This document shows, one piece after another, positions 1 through 8,661 of a stretch of DNA of 38,037 nt. The DNA is from Tateyamaria sp. Lineage in GTDB: Bacteria > Pseudomonadota > Alphaproteobacteria > Rhodobacterales > Rhodobacteraceae. The translations under genes were made by a program, and so were the position numbers. Position 1 is the first letter of the stretch, and each line of letters opens with the position of its first letter. A model generated the notes under the pieces. The model had not been told where the DNA came from and made no database searches. It was given only the letters and a program-made list of their open reading frames with translations. The stretch is taken from the NCBI GenBank assembly GCA_018668195.1, contig JABITU010000146.1, forward strand, positions 1 to 38,037, given 5' to 3'.

Positions 1-812
1 AAACACTTGGGGCGGGTGCAGCATCTATATCTGTATTGAATGTGCAGGGAACGTTCCTTTTGGATATTCGCGAGGGCGAAAACTTTGCCGCCCACGATCA
101 TGACCATGGACACGAAGACGAGCACGGCGACGGTCACGAGGATGAGCACGAGGAAGGCCATGCGGACGAGCACGGCGACGGTCACGACGATGAGCACGAG
201 GAAGGCCATGCAGACGAGCACGGCGACGGTCACGACGATGAGCATGAGGAAGGCCATGGCGATGGACATGACGACGAACATGGCGATGCTCACGTGGATC
301 ACGGCGATGAGATTGACCCGCATGCTTGGCTTGACCCGCAGAACGCAGCAGTCTGGGCTGGCGAAATTGCAACCAACCTAGCGGAATTAGACCCTGAAAA
401 CGCATCAACCTATGCGCAGAATGCACAGATGTTCCAGCAGCAGATGACCGCCTTGGAAACTGAGCTTAATGCGTCGTTGTCGCAAGTTCGAGGCCGCCCT
501 TTTGTCGTCTTTCATGACGCCTATCACTATTTTGAGCACAGGTTCGAAATTGAGGCGGTCGGGTCGGTGTCTGACAGCGATGCAACAGCACCCAGTGCCG
601 CCCGAGTTTCGGCCTCGCAGGCGACGATCACCGATCTGGGCGCTGTTTGTGCTTTGGCTGAACCACAGTACAATCCCGGGTTGCTGACTGCCATCGGTGC
701 AGCCACTCTTGGGGTTATCGATCCACTTGGCACCGAGCAGAAACCGGGGCCACAGCTTTATCCAAATGTGCTGCGTGCGATCGCAGGTTCTTTGGTGGAT
801 TGCCTCGAATAG
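1..812 (+). CDS. znuA: Zinc ABC transporter substrate-binding protein ZnuA, 5' end outside window
   Basis: Periplasmic zinc-binding protein of the ZnuABC importer. The reading frame (codons in phase with base 3) is open from the window edge, so the signal peptide and N-terminal lobe are missing. What remains shows a long His/Asp/Glu-rich loop from about base 90 to 310, then the family motif DPHAWLDP, the FHDAYHYFEHRF segment that carries a metal ligand in this family, and the C-terminal lobe ending in SLVDCLE. The His-rich loop is a hallmark of ZnuA as opposed to manganese-type binding proteins; it is thought to act as a zinc sponge. The loop is encoded by near-perfect 48-bp tandem repeats. 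The stop codon directly abuts the stop of the convergent photolyase-like gene. No znuB or znuC is seen in this window; they may lie upstream of it. Confidence 0.93.
   Translation, partial: TLGAGAASISVLNVQGTFLLDIREGENFAAHDHDHGHEDEHGDGHEDEHEEGHADEHGDGHDDEHEEGHADEHGDGHDDEHEEGHGDGHDDEHGDAHVDHGDEIDPHAWLDPQNAAVWAGEIATNLAELDPENASTYAQNAQMFQQQMTALETELNASLSQVRGRPFVVFHDAYHYFEHRFEIEAVGSVSDSDATAPSAARVSASQATITDLGAVCALAEPQYNPGLLTAIGAATLGVIDPLGTEQKPGPQLYPNVLRAIAGSLVDCLE
117..306 (+). repeat. 48-bp in-frame tandem repeat in the ZnuA His-rich loop
   Basis: Three consecutive 48-base units start at 117, 165 and 213, followed by a degenerate partial unit to about 306. Each unit encodes 16 residues of the type DEHGDGHDDEHEEGHA. 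Units differ at only a few positions (for example GAG/GAC and CAC/CAT), so the array looks recent or homogenised. Because the unit is a multiple of three, copy-number changes would keep the frame and alter the number of metal-binding histidines. Confidence 0.9.
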
Positions 813-2048
813 TTATTCTGCTGCATTCAGGCCGCGCAAGTGGCCCAATAGTGTTGGGATTTTATCCTTAAAACGAAAGAACCCATGCGTCGCGTGCGGC
901 CACGCGGCGCTGTCATACTCACGCAGGATGCAGGCAATGGGGGGCATGCCGTCGGTGTTTGTCATGCGGGACAAAAGATCCGCGTTCGGACCAACGGGAG
1001 CATAGGGTGTCACGATTTGTTCGACCCTGCTAGCGTTGGCCCATTCGGCAATCGCCTCACGTGTTGGTTTTGGCCACGTGACTGTCCCCAAACGGTCCTT
1101 GTATCTATGCGCAACATCCGCTGCAGCGGTTTTTGCAAAAGCCTCTAAATGCGGTGCTGCTGTCAACGGGGACAGTCCTGCACGTGTCGTCACAACAGCG
1201 GTGGCGACCGGGCTAAGACCTGAATTCAGCAAAAAGCCCGGGCTCAAGTCGTCATCGTGCAGCAATAGGCCGACGCGCTTGCTTTGGGGCAGGGGGGCTG
1301 GATTTGGCAAAGGCATACGATCCGGCGCGGCTGGCCCCGGCACTGGGGTCGCTTCGCCTGCCAGCTGCCATTTCGGTGCAAATCGTCCTTCGGTGAATTT
1401 TGAAATATTGGACGTGCGCGCCAGATACGTTTTGCCGGGGGTTTGGATGCCTGCAACCCAACGCCACCCCAAGGTGTTCGATGCGGGATCGCCATCAAGT
1501 AAATGCCTCAGAAAGAAATCTGCTCCCAACTCCCATGGCAGCCGTAGGGTGAATATCCAGATCGAGGCGAACCACATCCGGGCGTGATTGTGCAGATATC
1601 CTGTTTCAACCAATTCGCGAGCCCAGGCGTTGAAGCAGTCAATGTCAGTTTCACCCGAACAGGCCGCTTCCCAACGGTCACGCAACCCGGCTTCCGTTTG
1701 TACTGCGTTTAGTTGAGCTTTGAGCGCAGACTTGTACTGCGTCCATACCGCTGGCCGCATTTCCAGCCAGCCCTTCCAATAGCTGCGCCAAAACACCTCC
1801 TGTATAAATTTTTCAGCAGCAGCAGGGCTATGCTTGGCCAGAACGGCTCTTAGCACGTCCGCCTCGGTGATCAGGCGCGCGCGGAGATAGGGGGATAGCG
1901 TCGACACGCCGGTGTGATCGTCGCGCCCTAGATCAAAGTTGCGCCGCGCGGCATAGGTACGCCCGGCGTGTGGTATAAATCGCACCAGTCGCTCGAGCGC
2001 GGCGTGGTGATTGGGCGGAAAACGGGTCAATGCATCTGTCATGGACAA
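813..2048 (-). CDS. Photolyase/cryptochrome-like FAD-binding protein with unusual domain order
   Basis: 411 residues. The first ~225 residues match the FAD-binding helical half of the DNA photolyase/cryptochrome superfamily: TLSPYLRARLITEADV (50-65), FIQEVFWRSYWKGWLE (81-96), NHARMWFASIW (154-164) and DGDPASNTLGWRWVAG (185-200). Classical photolyases place this half at the C-terminus, after an N-terminal alpha/beta antenna domain. Here no antenna domain precedes it. Instead a second region (about 255-411), beginning RVGLLLHDDDLSP, follows and reads like a Rossmann-type alpha/beta domain. It is therefore either a family with swapped domain order or an FAD half fused to something else. Likely roles are light-dependent DNA repair or flavin photoreception; the sequence does not decide. 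It is convergent with znuA with no gap and divergent from clpP. Confidence 0.8.
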   Translation of the reverse strand: MSMTDALTRFPPNHHAALERLVRFIPHAGRTYAARRNFDLGRDDHTGVSTLSPYLRARLITEADVLRAVLAKHSPAAAEKFIQEVFWRSYWKGWLEMRPAVWTQYKSALKAQLNAVQTEAGLRDRWEAACSGETDIDCFNAWARELVETGYLHNHARMWFASIWIFTLRLPWELGADFFLRHLLDGDPASNTLGWRWVAGIQTPGKTYLARTSNISKFTEGRFAPKWQLAGEATPVPGPAAPDRMPLPNPAPLPQSKRVGLLLHDDDLSPGFLLNSGLSPVATAVVTTRAGLSPLTAAPHLEAFAKTAAADVAHRYKDRLGTVTWPKPTREAIAEWANASRVEQIVTPYAPVGPNADLLSRMTNTDGMPPIACILREYDSAAWPHATHGFFRFKDKIPTLLGHLRGLNAAE

Positions 2049-2070
2049 CGAACTAGCTAGGCATGCGCAA

Positions 2071-2099
2071 GCTTCAAGCCGTTTACCGCCTCTTGAAGC
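2071..2099. promoter_or_regulatory. Inverted repeat between the photolyase-like gene and clpP
   Basis: An 8-bp perfect inverted repeat, GCTTCAAG (2071-2078) and CTTGAAGC (2092-2099), with a 13-base spacer lies in the 126-bp divergent region. The right arm contains CTTGAA, which resembles the -35 element of heat-shock sigma-32 promoters, but no convincing matching -10 was found at standard spacing. It could be an operator for one or both genes. Functional meaning is inference. Confidence 0.35.
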
Positions 2100-2174
2100 T
2101 CTTCACTGCGGATACTAAGACTCGGGTAACATCTTTGCGGGTATGGTCTCGCAAAGTTTGACGAGGCAGGACAT

Positions 2175-2816
2175 ATGCGCGACCCAATTGACCAATTCAA
2201 CAATTTCACGAACAACCTTGTACCTATGGTTGTTGAACAAACCAGCCGTGGCGAACGGGCCTATGATATTTTTTCGCGCCTTCTGAAGGAGCGGATCATA
2301 TTCATCAACGGTCCGATCCATGACGGTATGAACCATCTTGTGGTCGCCCAGCTTTTGCATCTTGAGGCGGAAAACCCGTCGAAAGAAATTAGCATGTATA
2401 TCAACAGTCCGGGTGGCGTTGTGACGTCTGGCTTGTCGATTTACGATACGATGCAATACATCAAACCCAAGGTTTCAACTCTCTGCATCGGGCAAGCCGC
2501 GTCGATGGGATCTGTGCTGCTGGCAGGCGGCGAGGCTGGAATGCGCTTTTCCTTGCCTAACAGCCGGATCATGGTGCACCAGCCGTCGGGCGGATATCAG
2601 GGACAGGCCTCTGACATTATGATCCACGCAGCCGAGACGCAAAAGCTCAAGGATCGTCTGTATGACATTTATGTCAAACACACCGGACAGACCCATGATG
2701 CGGTTGAAAAAGCGCTAGATCGGGATAACTTTATGTCACCTGACGAGGCGAAAGACTGGGGCCATATCGACGAGATCGTTGAAAACCGCAACAAGGACGA
2801 AGACGCAGACGGATAG
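2175..2816 (+). CDS. clpP: ATP-dependent Clp protease proteolytic subunit ClpP
   Basis: 213-residue serine peptidase that forms the double-ring chamber degrading proteins unfolded by ClpX or ClpA in the cytoplasm. The catalytic triad is intact: Ser110 in GQAASMGS, His135 in MVHQP and Asp184 in LDRDNF. The length matches ClpP, and the start ATG lies just after a GAGGCAGGA stretch that can serve as ribosome binding site. It is followed after 157 bp by clpX in the same direction, the usual arrangement, so the two are likely co-expressed. The C-terminus ends in an acidic tail (KDEDADG). Nothing is missing. Confidence 0.98.
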   Translation: MRDPIDQFNNFTNNLVPMVVEQTSRGERAYDIFSRLLKERIIFINGPIHDGMNHLVVAQLLHLEAENPSKEISMYINSPGGVVTSGLSIYDTMQYIKPKVSTLCIGQAASMGSVLLAGGEAGMRFSLPNSRIMVHQPSGGYQGQASDIMIHAAETQKLKDRLYDIYVKHTGQTHDAVEKALDRDNFMSPDEAKDWGHIDEIVENRNKDEDADG

Positions 2817-2973
2817 GTTGCTTGACTAAAGTATAGGCGTGTGCGCGCGTGCTTCGCTTATTGGACAAAAAGACGATTGTAGACCCCGCAGCGCTGTTTT
2901 AAGCTGACAGAAACGCGGGGCACGCCTGGCAAGACGGCGGTCCATACGACGGCAAGTACGGGAAGGACGATAC

Positions 2974-4239
2974 ATGGCCACGAACTCTGGCGGCGACAGC
3001 AAGAACACTCTGTATTGCAGCTTTTGCGGCAAAAGCCAGCATGAGGTGCGCAAACTGATCGCGGGTCCAACCGTATTCATTTGCGATGAATGTGTCGAAT
3101 TGTGCATGGATATCATCCGTGAAGAGACGAAAGCATCTGGGCTGAAATCGACCGATGGCGTGCCAACGCCCAAAGATATTTGTGAGGTTCTGGATGACTA
3201 TGTGATTGGTCAGGTGACAGCCAAGCGTGTCTTGTCGGTTGCTGTGCACAACCATTATAAACGACTGAACCACGCGCAAAAAGGCGGCGATATCGAGCTT
3301 GCCAAATCCAATATTTTGCTGATCGGGCCCACAGGCTGCGGCAAGACATTGCTGGCGCAGACGCTGGCGCGCATACTGGACGTTCCCTTTACGATGGCCG
3401 ACGCGACGACGCTGACCGAAGCTGGCTATGTCGGTGAGGATGTTGAGAATATCATTCTTAAATTGCTTCAGGCGTCAGAGTATAATGTTGAGCGCGCACA
3501 GCGCGGCATCGTCTATATCGACGAGGTCGACAAGATCACGCGCAAGTCCGAGAACCCGTCCATTACCCGCGATGTGTCTGGCGAAGGCGTACAACAGGCG
3601 CTGTTGAAACTGATGGAGGGTACAGTTGCTTCTGTTCCTCCACAGGGGGGGCGCAAGCACCCGCAGCAGGAATTCCTGCAAGTGGACACGACCAATATAT
3701 TGTTCATCTGCGGCGGTGCATTTGCCGGTTTGGACAAGATCATTGCGCAGCGTGGTAAGGGATCGGCCATGGGGTTCGGCGCTGATGTACGCGATGAAGA
3801 ATCGCGTGGAATTGGCGAAATCTTTACTGAGCTTGAGCCTGAAGATCTTTTGAAATTTGGCCTGATTCCAGAATTTGTGGGTCGCTTACCCGTGCTTGCC
3901 ACCCTCGAAGACCTAGACGAAGATGCGCTGGTTACCATTCTGAGCCAACCCAAAAATGCTTTGGTCAAACAGTATCAGCGCCTGTTCGAATTGGAAGATA
4001 CAGACCTGACATTCACCGACGACGCGTTGAGCGCGATTGCAAAGCGCGCCATCGAACGCAAAACCGGTGCGCGTGGGTTGCGTTCCATCCTAGAAGATAT
4101 CTTGCTGGATACTATGTTCGATTTGCCGGGTCAGGACACTGTGACAGAGGTTGTAGTCAACGAGGAAGCGGTGCTTTCTGACGCAGCACCGCTGATGATT
4201 TACGCAGATGCGGAAAAGGAACCAGCAAGCGCTGGCTAG
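2974..4239 (+). CDS. clpX: ATP-dependent Clp protease ATP-binding subunit ClpX
   Basis: 421-residue AAA+ unfoldase that recognises tagged substrates and threads them into ClpP. The N-terminal zinc-binding domain has Cys15, Cys18, Cys37 and Cys40. The AAA+ core has Walker A GPTGCGKT (118-125), pore-1 loop GYVG (151-154), Walker B YIDEVDKI (181-188), the RKH loop (227-229) and a sensor/arginine-finger C-terminal half. The loop that docks into ClpP reads MGF (266-268) where E. coli ClpX has IGF. The start ATG follows a GGGAAGGA ribosome binding site. In alphaproteobacteria ClpXP controls the cell cycle by degrading regulators such as CtrA. Confidence 0.98.
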   Translation: MATNSGGDSKNTLYCSFCGKSQHEVRKLIAGPTVFICDECVELCMDIIREETKASGLKSTDGVPTPKDICEVLDDYVIGQVTAKRVLSVAVHNHYKRLNHAQKGGDIELAKSNILLIGPTGCGKTLLAQTLARILDVPFTMADATTLTEAGYVGEDVENIILKLLQASEYNVERAQRGIVYIDEVDKITRKSENPSITRDVSGEGVQQALLKLMEGTVASVPPQGGRKHPQQEFLQVDTTNILFICGGAFAGLDKIIAQRGKGSAMGFGADVRDEESRGIGEIFTELEPEDLLKFGLIPEFVGRLPVLATLEDLDEDALVTILSQPKNALVKQYQRLFELEDTDLTFTDDALSAIAKRAIERKTGARGLRSILEDILLDTMFDLPGQDTVTEVVVNEEAVLSDAAPLMIYADAEKEPASAG

Positions 4240-4342
4240 TTTTTGGCTTGGCTCTCGCCTGATTAAGTGGGTCTTGCGCTGGGCCAAAGCAATGATCGAG
4301 AGGGCGTTGCATCCTGAACGTATGATTGCTTGGACTAAGTGA

Positions 4343-4695
4343 ATGGCTATAAATCGCATTTCTTCGGGCGGCATTTATGACGGCAAGATTGGCTATTGTC
4401 GGGCGGTTGTGGCTGATGGATGGGTACATGTGTCGGGCAGGGCGACACGGTTGTAGATCAGTGCCGCGATGCGTTGGGTACCATCCATGAAGCATTAAAT
4501 CGTGCTGGTGCGGGTTGGTCAGATGTTGTTCGGGTTTGTTACATGCTGCCAGACCGAGCAGAGTTCGAGCCTTGTTGGCCAATTCTTGCTGAGACCTTTG
4601 GGGCAAACCCGCCCGCGGCCACTATGGTCCAATGTGATCTGATCGATCCCAAATACCGGATCGAGATAGAGGTGACAGCGTTACTTCCGCGCTGA
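4343..4695 (+). pseudogene. RidA/YjgF-family gene broken by an internal deletion and frameshift
   Basis: Two reading frames together give one RidA-like protein. Frame one starts at ATG 4343 and encodes MAINRISSGGIYDGKIGYCR, then AVVADGWVHVSG, but stops at about 4453. Another frame continues from about 4433 with QGDTVVDQCRDALGTIHEAL and runs through DVVRVCYMLPDRAEF and the family C-terminus [12 protein letters not shown] to a stop at 4693-4695. Comparison with remembered family members suggests that about ten residues between VSG and QGD (the TTG-Y/F-D-Y stretch) are gone. RidA proteins hydrolyse reactive enamine/imine intermediates; this copy should be inactive. A downstream-only ORF from ATG 4420 would lack the N-terminal strands. 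A sequencing error could explain a frameshift but not the missing codons. Confidence 0.75.
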
Positions 4696-4778
4696 GCTGC
4701 GCTGAGAGGCCCCGTTGTCCTCTGGACGCCGCAGAACGAATACGGCATAGAAATACCTGGAACCTTCGGAGGCGAACA

Positions 4779-5162
4779 ATGGGCATTTTGAATACGCTGA
4801 TGCGCACTGTGACATGGTGGCATGGTCAGACACTGAACACCCAGTTGTTCACATGGCGCAAGGGCAAAAAAGTGGGTGAGGATTCTCAGGGCAACATCTT
4901 TTACCGTAACGCAAACGACAGTCGCCGTTGGGTGATTTACAACGGTGAAGCCGAAGCCAGCAGGGTCGATCCCGCATGGCATGGATGGCTACATCGTACT
5001 TGGGCCGAGCCGCCGACAGATAACCCGTTAATCCACAAGCCATGGGAAAAGCCGCATCAGCCCAATCTTACAGGGACGGCTATGGCTTACGCCCCTGCTG
5101 GATCAATTCGTAGGCCAAACCCTGCAGATCGCGCAGATTACGAAGCGTGGACCCCTGAATAA
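4779..5162 (+). CDS. NADH:ubiquinone oxidoreductase accessory subunit, NDUFA12 (B17.2) family
   Basis: 127 residues. The protein matches the NDUFA12 family, a supernumerary complex I subunit shared by mitochondria and alphaproteobacteria. Typical features are the N-terminal [19 protein letters not shown], then [34 protein letters not shown] and [11 protein letters not shown], ending in a proline-rich tail. No transmembrane segment is expected; it binds the peripheral arm side. The start ATG follows a clear GGAGG six bases upstream. It is followed by mlaD 12 bp downstream, so these genes probably form a transcription unit, although the functions are unrelated. Confidence 0.93.
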   Translation: MGILNTLMRTVTWWHGQTLNTQLFTWRKGKKVGEDSQGNIFYRNANDSRRWVIYNGEAEASRVDPAWHGWLHRTWAEPPTDNPLIHKPWEKPHQPNLTGTAMAYAPAGSIRRPNPADRADYEAWTPE

Positions 5163-5174
5163 GGCATATGAAAC

Positions 5175-5627
5175 ATGGCGGAAAATACAGCTGAAGTTGT
5201 TGTTGGGGGTGCTGTTCTTGCAGCCGCAATTGCGATCGGAGTGTATGGCGCGCAAATTGGCGGCCTAAATACAGGTGGTGGGTCAAATTATCCGCTCACG
5301 GCAAGCTTTCGCAGCCTAGAAGGCGTGAGCGTTGGTACGGATGTACGCTTGGCTGGTGTTAAAATAGGCACCGTGACGGATGTCGCGCTGAATAATATTA
5401 CTTACCGCGCTGAAACGACCGTGACGCTAAATGAGGCGACGCAAATCCCTGATGACAGCGCCATTGTTATCAGTTCCGAAGGATTACTAGGTGGTAATTT
5501 CGTTGAGATTGTCCCCGGAGGTTCACCGTTTAATTTTGAACCCGGGTCCGAAATTACTGATACGCAAGGTGCAGTTAGCCTGATTTCACTGCTGCTCAAA
5601 TTCGTCTCTGGGGGCGAAGGCGGATGA
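5175..5627 (+). CDS. mlaD: Phospholipid transport MCE-domain protein MlaD
   Basis: 150 residues. One N-terminal transmembrane helix (about residues 8-26, VVGGAVLAAAIAIGVYG) anchors a periplasmic MCE domain (about 40-118: TASFRSLEGVSVGTDVRLAG, VKIGTVTDV, EGLLGGNFVEIVPGG). The end DTQGAVSLISLLLKFV is typical of alphaproteobacterial MlaD. The MCE ring binds phospholipids and works with MlaE (permease) and MlaF (ATPase) in keeping outer-membrane lipid asymmetry. Here those partners lie about 22 kb away at 27437-29042. The start ATG 5175 was chosen because an AAGG sits ten bases upstream; ATG 5168 is out of frame. The stop overlaps the start of the next gene by ATGA, which suggests translational coupling. 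Confidence 0.92.
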   Translation: MAENTAEVVVGGAVLAAAIAIGVYGAQIGGLNTGGGSNYPLTASFRSLEGVSVGTDVRLAGVKIGTVTDVALNNITYRAETTVTLNEATQIPDDSAIVISSEGLLGGNFVEIVPGGSPFNFEPGSEITDTQGAVSLISLLLKFVSGGEGG

Positions 5628-5983
5628 TACGTTATCTGGCGTTTGTCTGCGCCTTGGTCTGTTCCGACGCTTTTGCACAGGAAAGGACTCAGGCTGCAAG
5701 TGGCGCAGTCCTTCGTGGTCTTAACAAGTTTAGTGGGGACGTCGTTGATATTGAATTGCTGGTTGGTCGAACAGTCAAGTTTGAACGGCTTAATATTACG
5801 CTGACTGATTGCCGCTATCCGGCCGGTAATCCGGCAGGCAATTCTTATGCTGGCCTTGAGATCACCGAAACTGGGCGTGAAGGCGTTGTATTTTCTGGAT
5901 GGATGATTGCGTCTTCCCCCGCGTTGAGCGCAGTTGACCACGCCCGTTATGACGTTTGGGTCATGCGTTGCATCACGCTGTAA
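5624..5983 (+). CDS. DUF2155 family secreted protein
   Basis: 119 residues with a signal peptide (about 1-19, cleavage near DAFAQ). The mature part shows the DUF2155 pattern: LRGLNKFSGDVVDIELLVGR, VKFERLNITLTDCRYPAGNP, VFSGWMIASSPALSAVDHARYDVWVMRC. Two cysteines (in LTDCRYP and VMRC) could form a periplasmic disulfide. Function is unknown; the family is often found next to NDUFA12 and aat genes in alphaproteobacteria, and the sequence fits a periplasmic envelope protein. It overlaps mlaD by four bases. Its last 37 bases overlap the 3' end of the convergent aat gene. Confidence 0.88.
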   Translation: MIRYLAFVCALVCSDAFAQERTQAASGAVLRGLNKFSGDVVDIELLVGRTVKFERLNITLTDCRYPAGNPAGNSYAGLEITETGREGVVFSGWMIASSPALSAVDHARYDVWVMRCITL

Positions 5984-6591
5984 AGCGTTGTGGGTGCTGG
6001 GGTATTGAAATCGGCTTTTGTGTTAGAGAGTGCGCCGCGTAGACGGTCGTGATACCGCGCCCGCGTGATCTCTACGGCGCCAAGTGTGGCCAAATGATCT
6101 GTTAGGAACTGCGTATCAAACAGAGTGAACCCACCCCGACGCAACCTGTCGACACATGCCGCCAATGCCATTTTTGAGGCATTGCTGCGTCGTGAGAACA
6201 TGCTTTCGCCAAAAAAAGACCCACCCAAAACCACTCCATAGACGCCGCCCACCAGATGTGCGTCATCCCAAATCTCAATCGAATGTGCGTGACCGCTGGA
6301 ATGCAAGGCGCTGTAAAGGCGACTAATTTTTGGATTTATCCAAGTATCAGATCGATCCGCGCAGCCTTGGACGGTGCTGTCGAAATCGGTGTTAATCTTG
6401 AGCGTCCACCTGCTGCGCCGCATCGCACGCGCAAGGCTACGCGACACATGAAACCCATCCAATGGAAGCACGCCCCGGCGTCGGGGATCAACCCAGAATA
6501 CCTCTGGGTCGTCACGGCTTTCAGCCATTGGGAAAATGCCATTGGCGTATCCCCGCAGCAACAGCGCTGGCGTGATGTCAAACTCTGTCAT
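5947..6591 (-). CDS. aat: Leucyl/phenylalanyl-tRNA--protein transferase
   Basis: 214 residues. Aat adds Leu or Phe to proteins with N-terminal Arg or Lys, creating an N-degron that ClpS delivers to ClpAP. Family motifs are present: LLLRGYANGIFPMAES, FWVDPRRRGVLPLDGFHVSR, VQGCADRSDTWI, GGVYGVVLGGSFFGESMFSR and the end FDTQFLTDHLATLGAVEI. The start at 6591 was chosen over an in-frame extension to 6738 because the protein begins MTEFDITPALLL as in relatives and AGGAAAG lies just upstream. It is downstream of accC on the same strand, 206 bp away; that gap shows no gene. Confidence 0.95.
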   Translation of the reverse strand: MTEFDITPALLLRGYANGIFPMAESRDDPEVFWVDPRRRGVLPLDGFHVSRSLARAMRRSRWTLKINTDFDSTVQGCADRSDTWINPKISRLYSALHSSGHAHSIEIWDDAHLVGGVYGVVLGGSFFGESMFSRRSNASKMALAACVDRLRRGGFTLFDTQFLTDHLATLGAVEITRARYHDRLRGALSNTKADFNTPAPTTLYSVMQRMTQTS

Positions 6592-6797
6592 TGCTTTCCT
6601 GTTCGGCAGCGAGCTTTGGAAAGAGACGCCTGTCTTTGTTCTTTGCGCTGTTAGATAAACGACGCCCATATTTGTGCCACGCCGCGCACCTATGCAATGG
6701 TATCGCTTGGAGAGTGAGCCCAGAAAATGGGGCCCCATGGAGCGGCGTGCAAAACACGCGAAGTGTTAGCATAAAGTTGCCACGCAGCCGTGTTGGT

Positions 6798-8159
6798 CTA
6801 AGCGTTGTCTTGTGATTTGTTCTGTGCGTCTAGCCAATGTTCCAGCCAGTGAATATTATAGCTGCCATTGTGGATGTCCTGCTCGGCCAACAGTGCATCA
6901 AACAGCGGTACAGTGGTATCGACACCGTCGATGATCAATTCTCCCAAGGCGCGGCTGAGCCGAGCAAGCGCTTCAGCCCGGTCGCGGCCATGAACGATCA
7001 GTTTGCCAATCAGGCTGTCATAATAGGGGGGGATAACGTAGCCGTCATACAAGGCTGAATCCATACGAACCCCAAGACCGCCTGGCGCATGATACTGCGT
7101 GATTCTGCCCGGTGAAGGCGAAAAATTCGGCAGTTTTTCAGCGTTCAAACGGACTTCGATGGCATGACCGTTGATTTTCAGATCTTCCTGCTGAAATGAC
7201 ATGTTTTCACCAGCGGCAACCAGAATCTGTTCACGCACTAGGTCGACGTCAAAAATGGCTTCGGTTACGGGGTGCTCAACCTGAAGTCGGGTGTTCATCT
7301 CAATGAAATAAAACTCACCGTTTTCATACAGAAATTCGATGGTTCCTGCGCCAATATAGTTGATCTTGGCCACAGCGTCGGCGCACACTTTGCCAATGGC
7401 TGCGCGTTCTTCGGCGTTGATCGTTGGACCGGGTGCTTCTTCGAAAACTTTCTGGTGGCGGCGTTGTAGCGAACAGTCACGCTCGCCTAGGTGTACAGCG
7501 CGTCCCTTGCCGTCTCCAAAAACCTGAATTTCGATATGGCGCGGCGTCGTCAGATATTTCTCGATATAAACTTCATCATTGCCAAAGGCGGCCTTGCCTT
7601 CGGCACGGGCTGTCAAAAAGGCGTTTTCCATGTCTGCGGCTGTTTGGGCGACTTTCATGCCGCGCCCACCCCCGCCGGCAGTGGCCTTGATAATGACGGG
7701 ATAGCCCATTTTTTCGCCAAGCGCCTTTGCTTCGTCCAGCGTGGCGACCCCACCGTCAGAGCCGGGTACACATGGAACGCCAAGTGCCTTCATTGTGTCC
7801 TTGGCCGTGATCTTGTCGCCCATGACGCGGATATGTTCCGCTGTGGGGCCAATAAAGGTTAGGTCATGATCTTCGACGATTTGAACGAATTGTGCGTTCT
7901 CCGACAGAAAGCCATAGCCAGGGTGTATCGCATCGGCGCCAGTGATTTCGCAGGCCGATATAATGGCTGGAAAACTGAGATAGGATTGCATCGACGAGGG
8001 CGGGCCGATGCAAACAGATTCGTCAGCCATACGCACATGCATGGCATCCGCATCAGCTGTGGAATGGACAGCTACCGTGGCGATGCCCATTTCACGGGCC
8101 GCTCGCACAACCCGCAAAGCGATTTCGCCGCGGTTGGCAATCAGGATTTTCTTAAACAT
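6798..8159 (-). CDS. accC: Acetyl-CoA carboxylase biotin carboxylase subunit
   Basis: 453 residues, the usual size. AccC carboxylates the biotin on AccB using ATP and bicarbonate, the first half-reaction of malonyl-CoA formation for fatty acid synthesis. Visible are the N-terminal [20 protein letters not shown], the glycine-rich ATP-grasp loop [11 protein letters not shown], and the metal/bicarbonate site [16 protein letters not shown]. It lies 10 bp downstream of accB, so the two are co-transcribed and made in ratio, as is usual. No defect is seen. Confidence 0.97.
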   Translation of the reverse strand: MFKKILIANRGEIALRVVRAAREMGIATVAVHSTADADAMHVRMADESVCIGPPSSMQSYLSFPAIISACEITGADAIHPGYGFLSENAQFVQIVEDHDLTFIGPTAEHIRVMGDKITAKDTMKALGVPCVPGSDGGVATLDEAKALGEKMGYPVIIKATAGGGGRGMKVAQTAADMENAFLTARAEGKAAFGNDEVYIEKYLTTPRHIEIQVFGDGKGRAVHLGERDCSLQRRHQKVFEEAPGPTINAEERAAIGKVCADAVAKINYIGAGTIEFLYENGEFYFIEMNTRLQVEHPVTEAIFDVDLVREQILVAAGENMSFQQEDLKINGHAIEVRLNAEKLPNFSPSPGRITQYHAPGGLGVRMDSALYDGYVIPPYYDSLIGKLIVHGRDRAEALARLSRALGELIIDGVDTTVPLFDALLAEQDIHNGSYNIHWLEHWLDAQNKSQDNA

Positions 8160-8169
8160 GTCGCCCGCC

Positions 8170-8661
8170 TTATCCGAGGATCACCAAGGGTGCACCAAAC
8201 TCCACGGCGGCGCCGTCCTCAACAAGGATGCGTTTAATTGTGCCTGCGCGTGGCGACGGTATGTGGTTCATGGTCTTCATCGCCTCGACGATCAAAAGCG
8301 TATCACCTTCGGAAACCTGCTGACCCACCTTGATGAATGACGGTGCATCCGGTTCTGCTTGCATATAAACGGTTCCAACCATGGGCGAAGTGACCGCACC
8401 TGGATCTTCGGCTGGGTCTGTGGCTGCGGCGGGTTCAGCCGGTGCGGGTGCAGCTGTGGGGCTTGGAGCGACTGCGGCCGCCGGAGCGACAGACACTGGC
8501 GCGACCACCTGTTGCACAGACTGACGCGACACGCGTACCGATAGCCCGTCGTCGGCCCCATACTCTCGTTCAACTTCGATCTCTGTTAGATCGGTTTCGC
8601 GCAGTAGTTCTGCCAAGGCCCTGATAAAGGCGACATCTGCATCATGCGTATTTTTTTTCAT
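8170..8661 (-). CDS. accB: Acetyl-CoA carboxylase biotin carboxyl carrier protein
   Basis: 163 residues. The N-terminal helical domain (about 1-48) is followed by an Ala/Pro-rich flexible linker (about 52-85) and the C-terminal biotinyl domain with EAMKTMN; Lys129 is the residue to be biotinylated. The start codon is followed by a run of A bases (ATGAAAAAAAAT), and GAGGA lies upstream. It is the first gene of the accB-accC pair. In many proteobacteria aroQ precedes accB; here the 396 bp upstream carry no recognisable aroQ. Confidence 0.96.
   Translation of the reverse strand: MKKNTHDADVAFIRALAELLRETDLTEIEVEREYGADDGLSVRVSRQSVQQVVAPVSVAPAAAVAPSPTAAPAPAEPAAATDPAEDPGAVTSPMVGTVYMQAEPDAPSFIKVGQQVSEGDTLLIVEAMKTMNHIPSPRAGTIKRILVEDGAAVEFGAPLVILG

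Noticed and set aside
40..426. Open frames on both strands through the znuA repeat (Met-Ser-Thr-rich and Arg-His-rich proteins)
   Set aside because: They are frame shadows of the in-frame 48-bp repeat; only the ZnuA frame shows family motifs.
2886..2922. CCCCGC/GCGGGG stem between clpP and clpX
   Set aside because: Only six pairs with a loop of about 25 bases and no T-run; too weak to call a terminator.
4420..4695. A separate 91-residue gene beginning at ATG 4420
   Set aside because: It lacks a ribosome binding site and begins inside the conserved GWVHVSG codons of the other frame; better read as the 3' half of a broken RidA gene.
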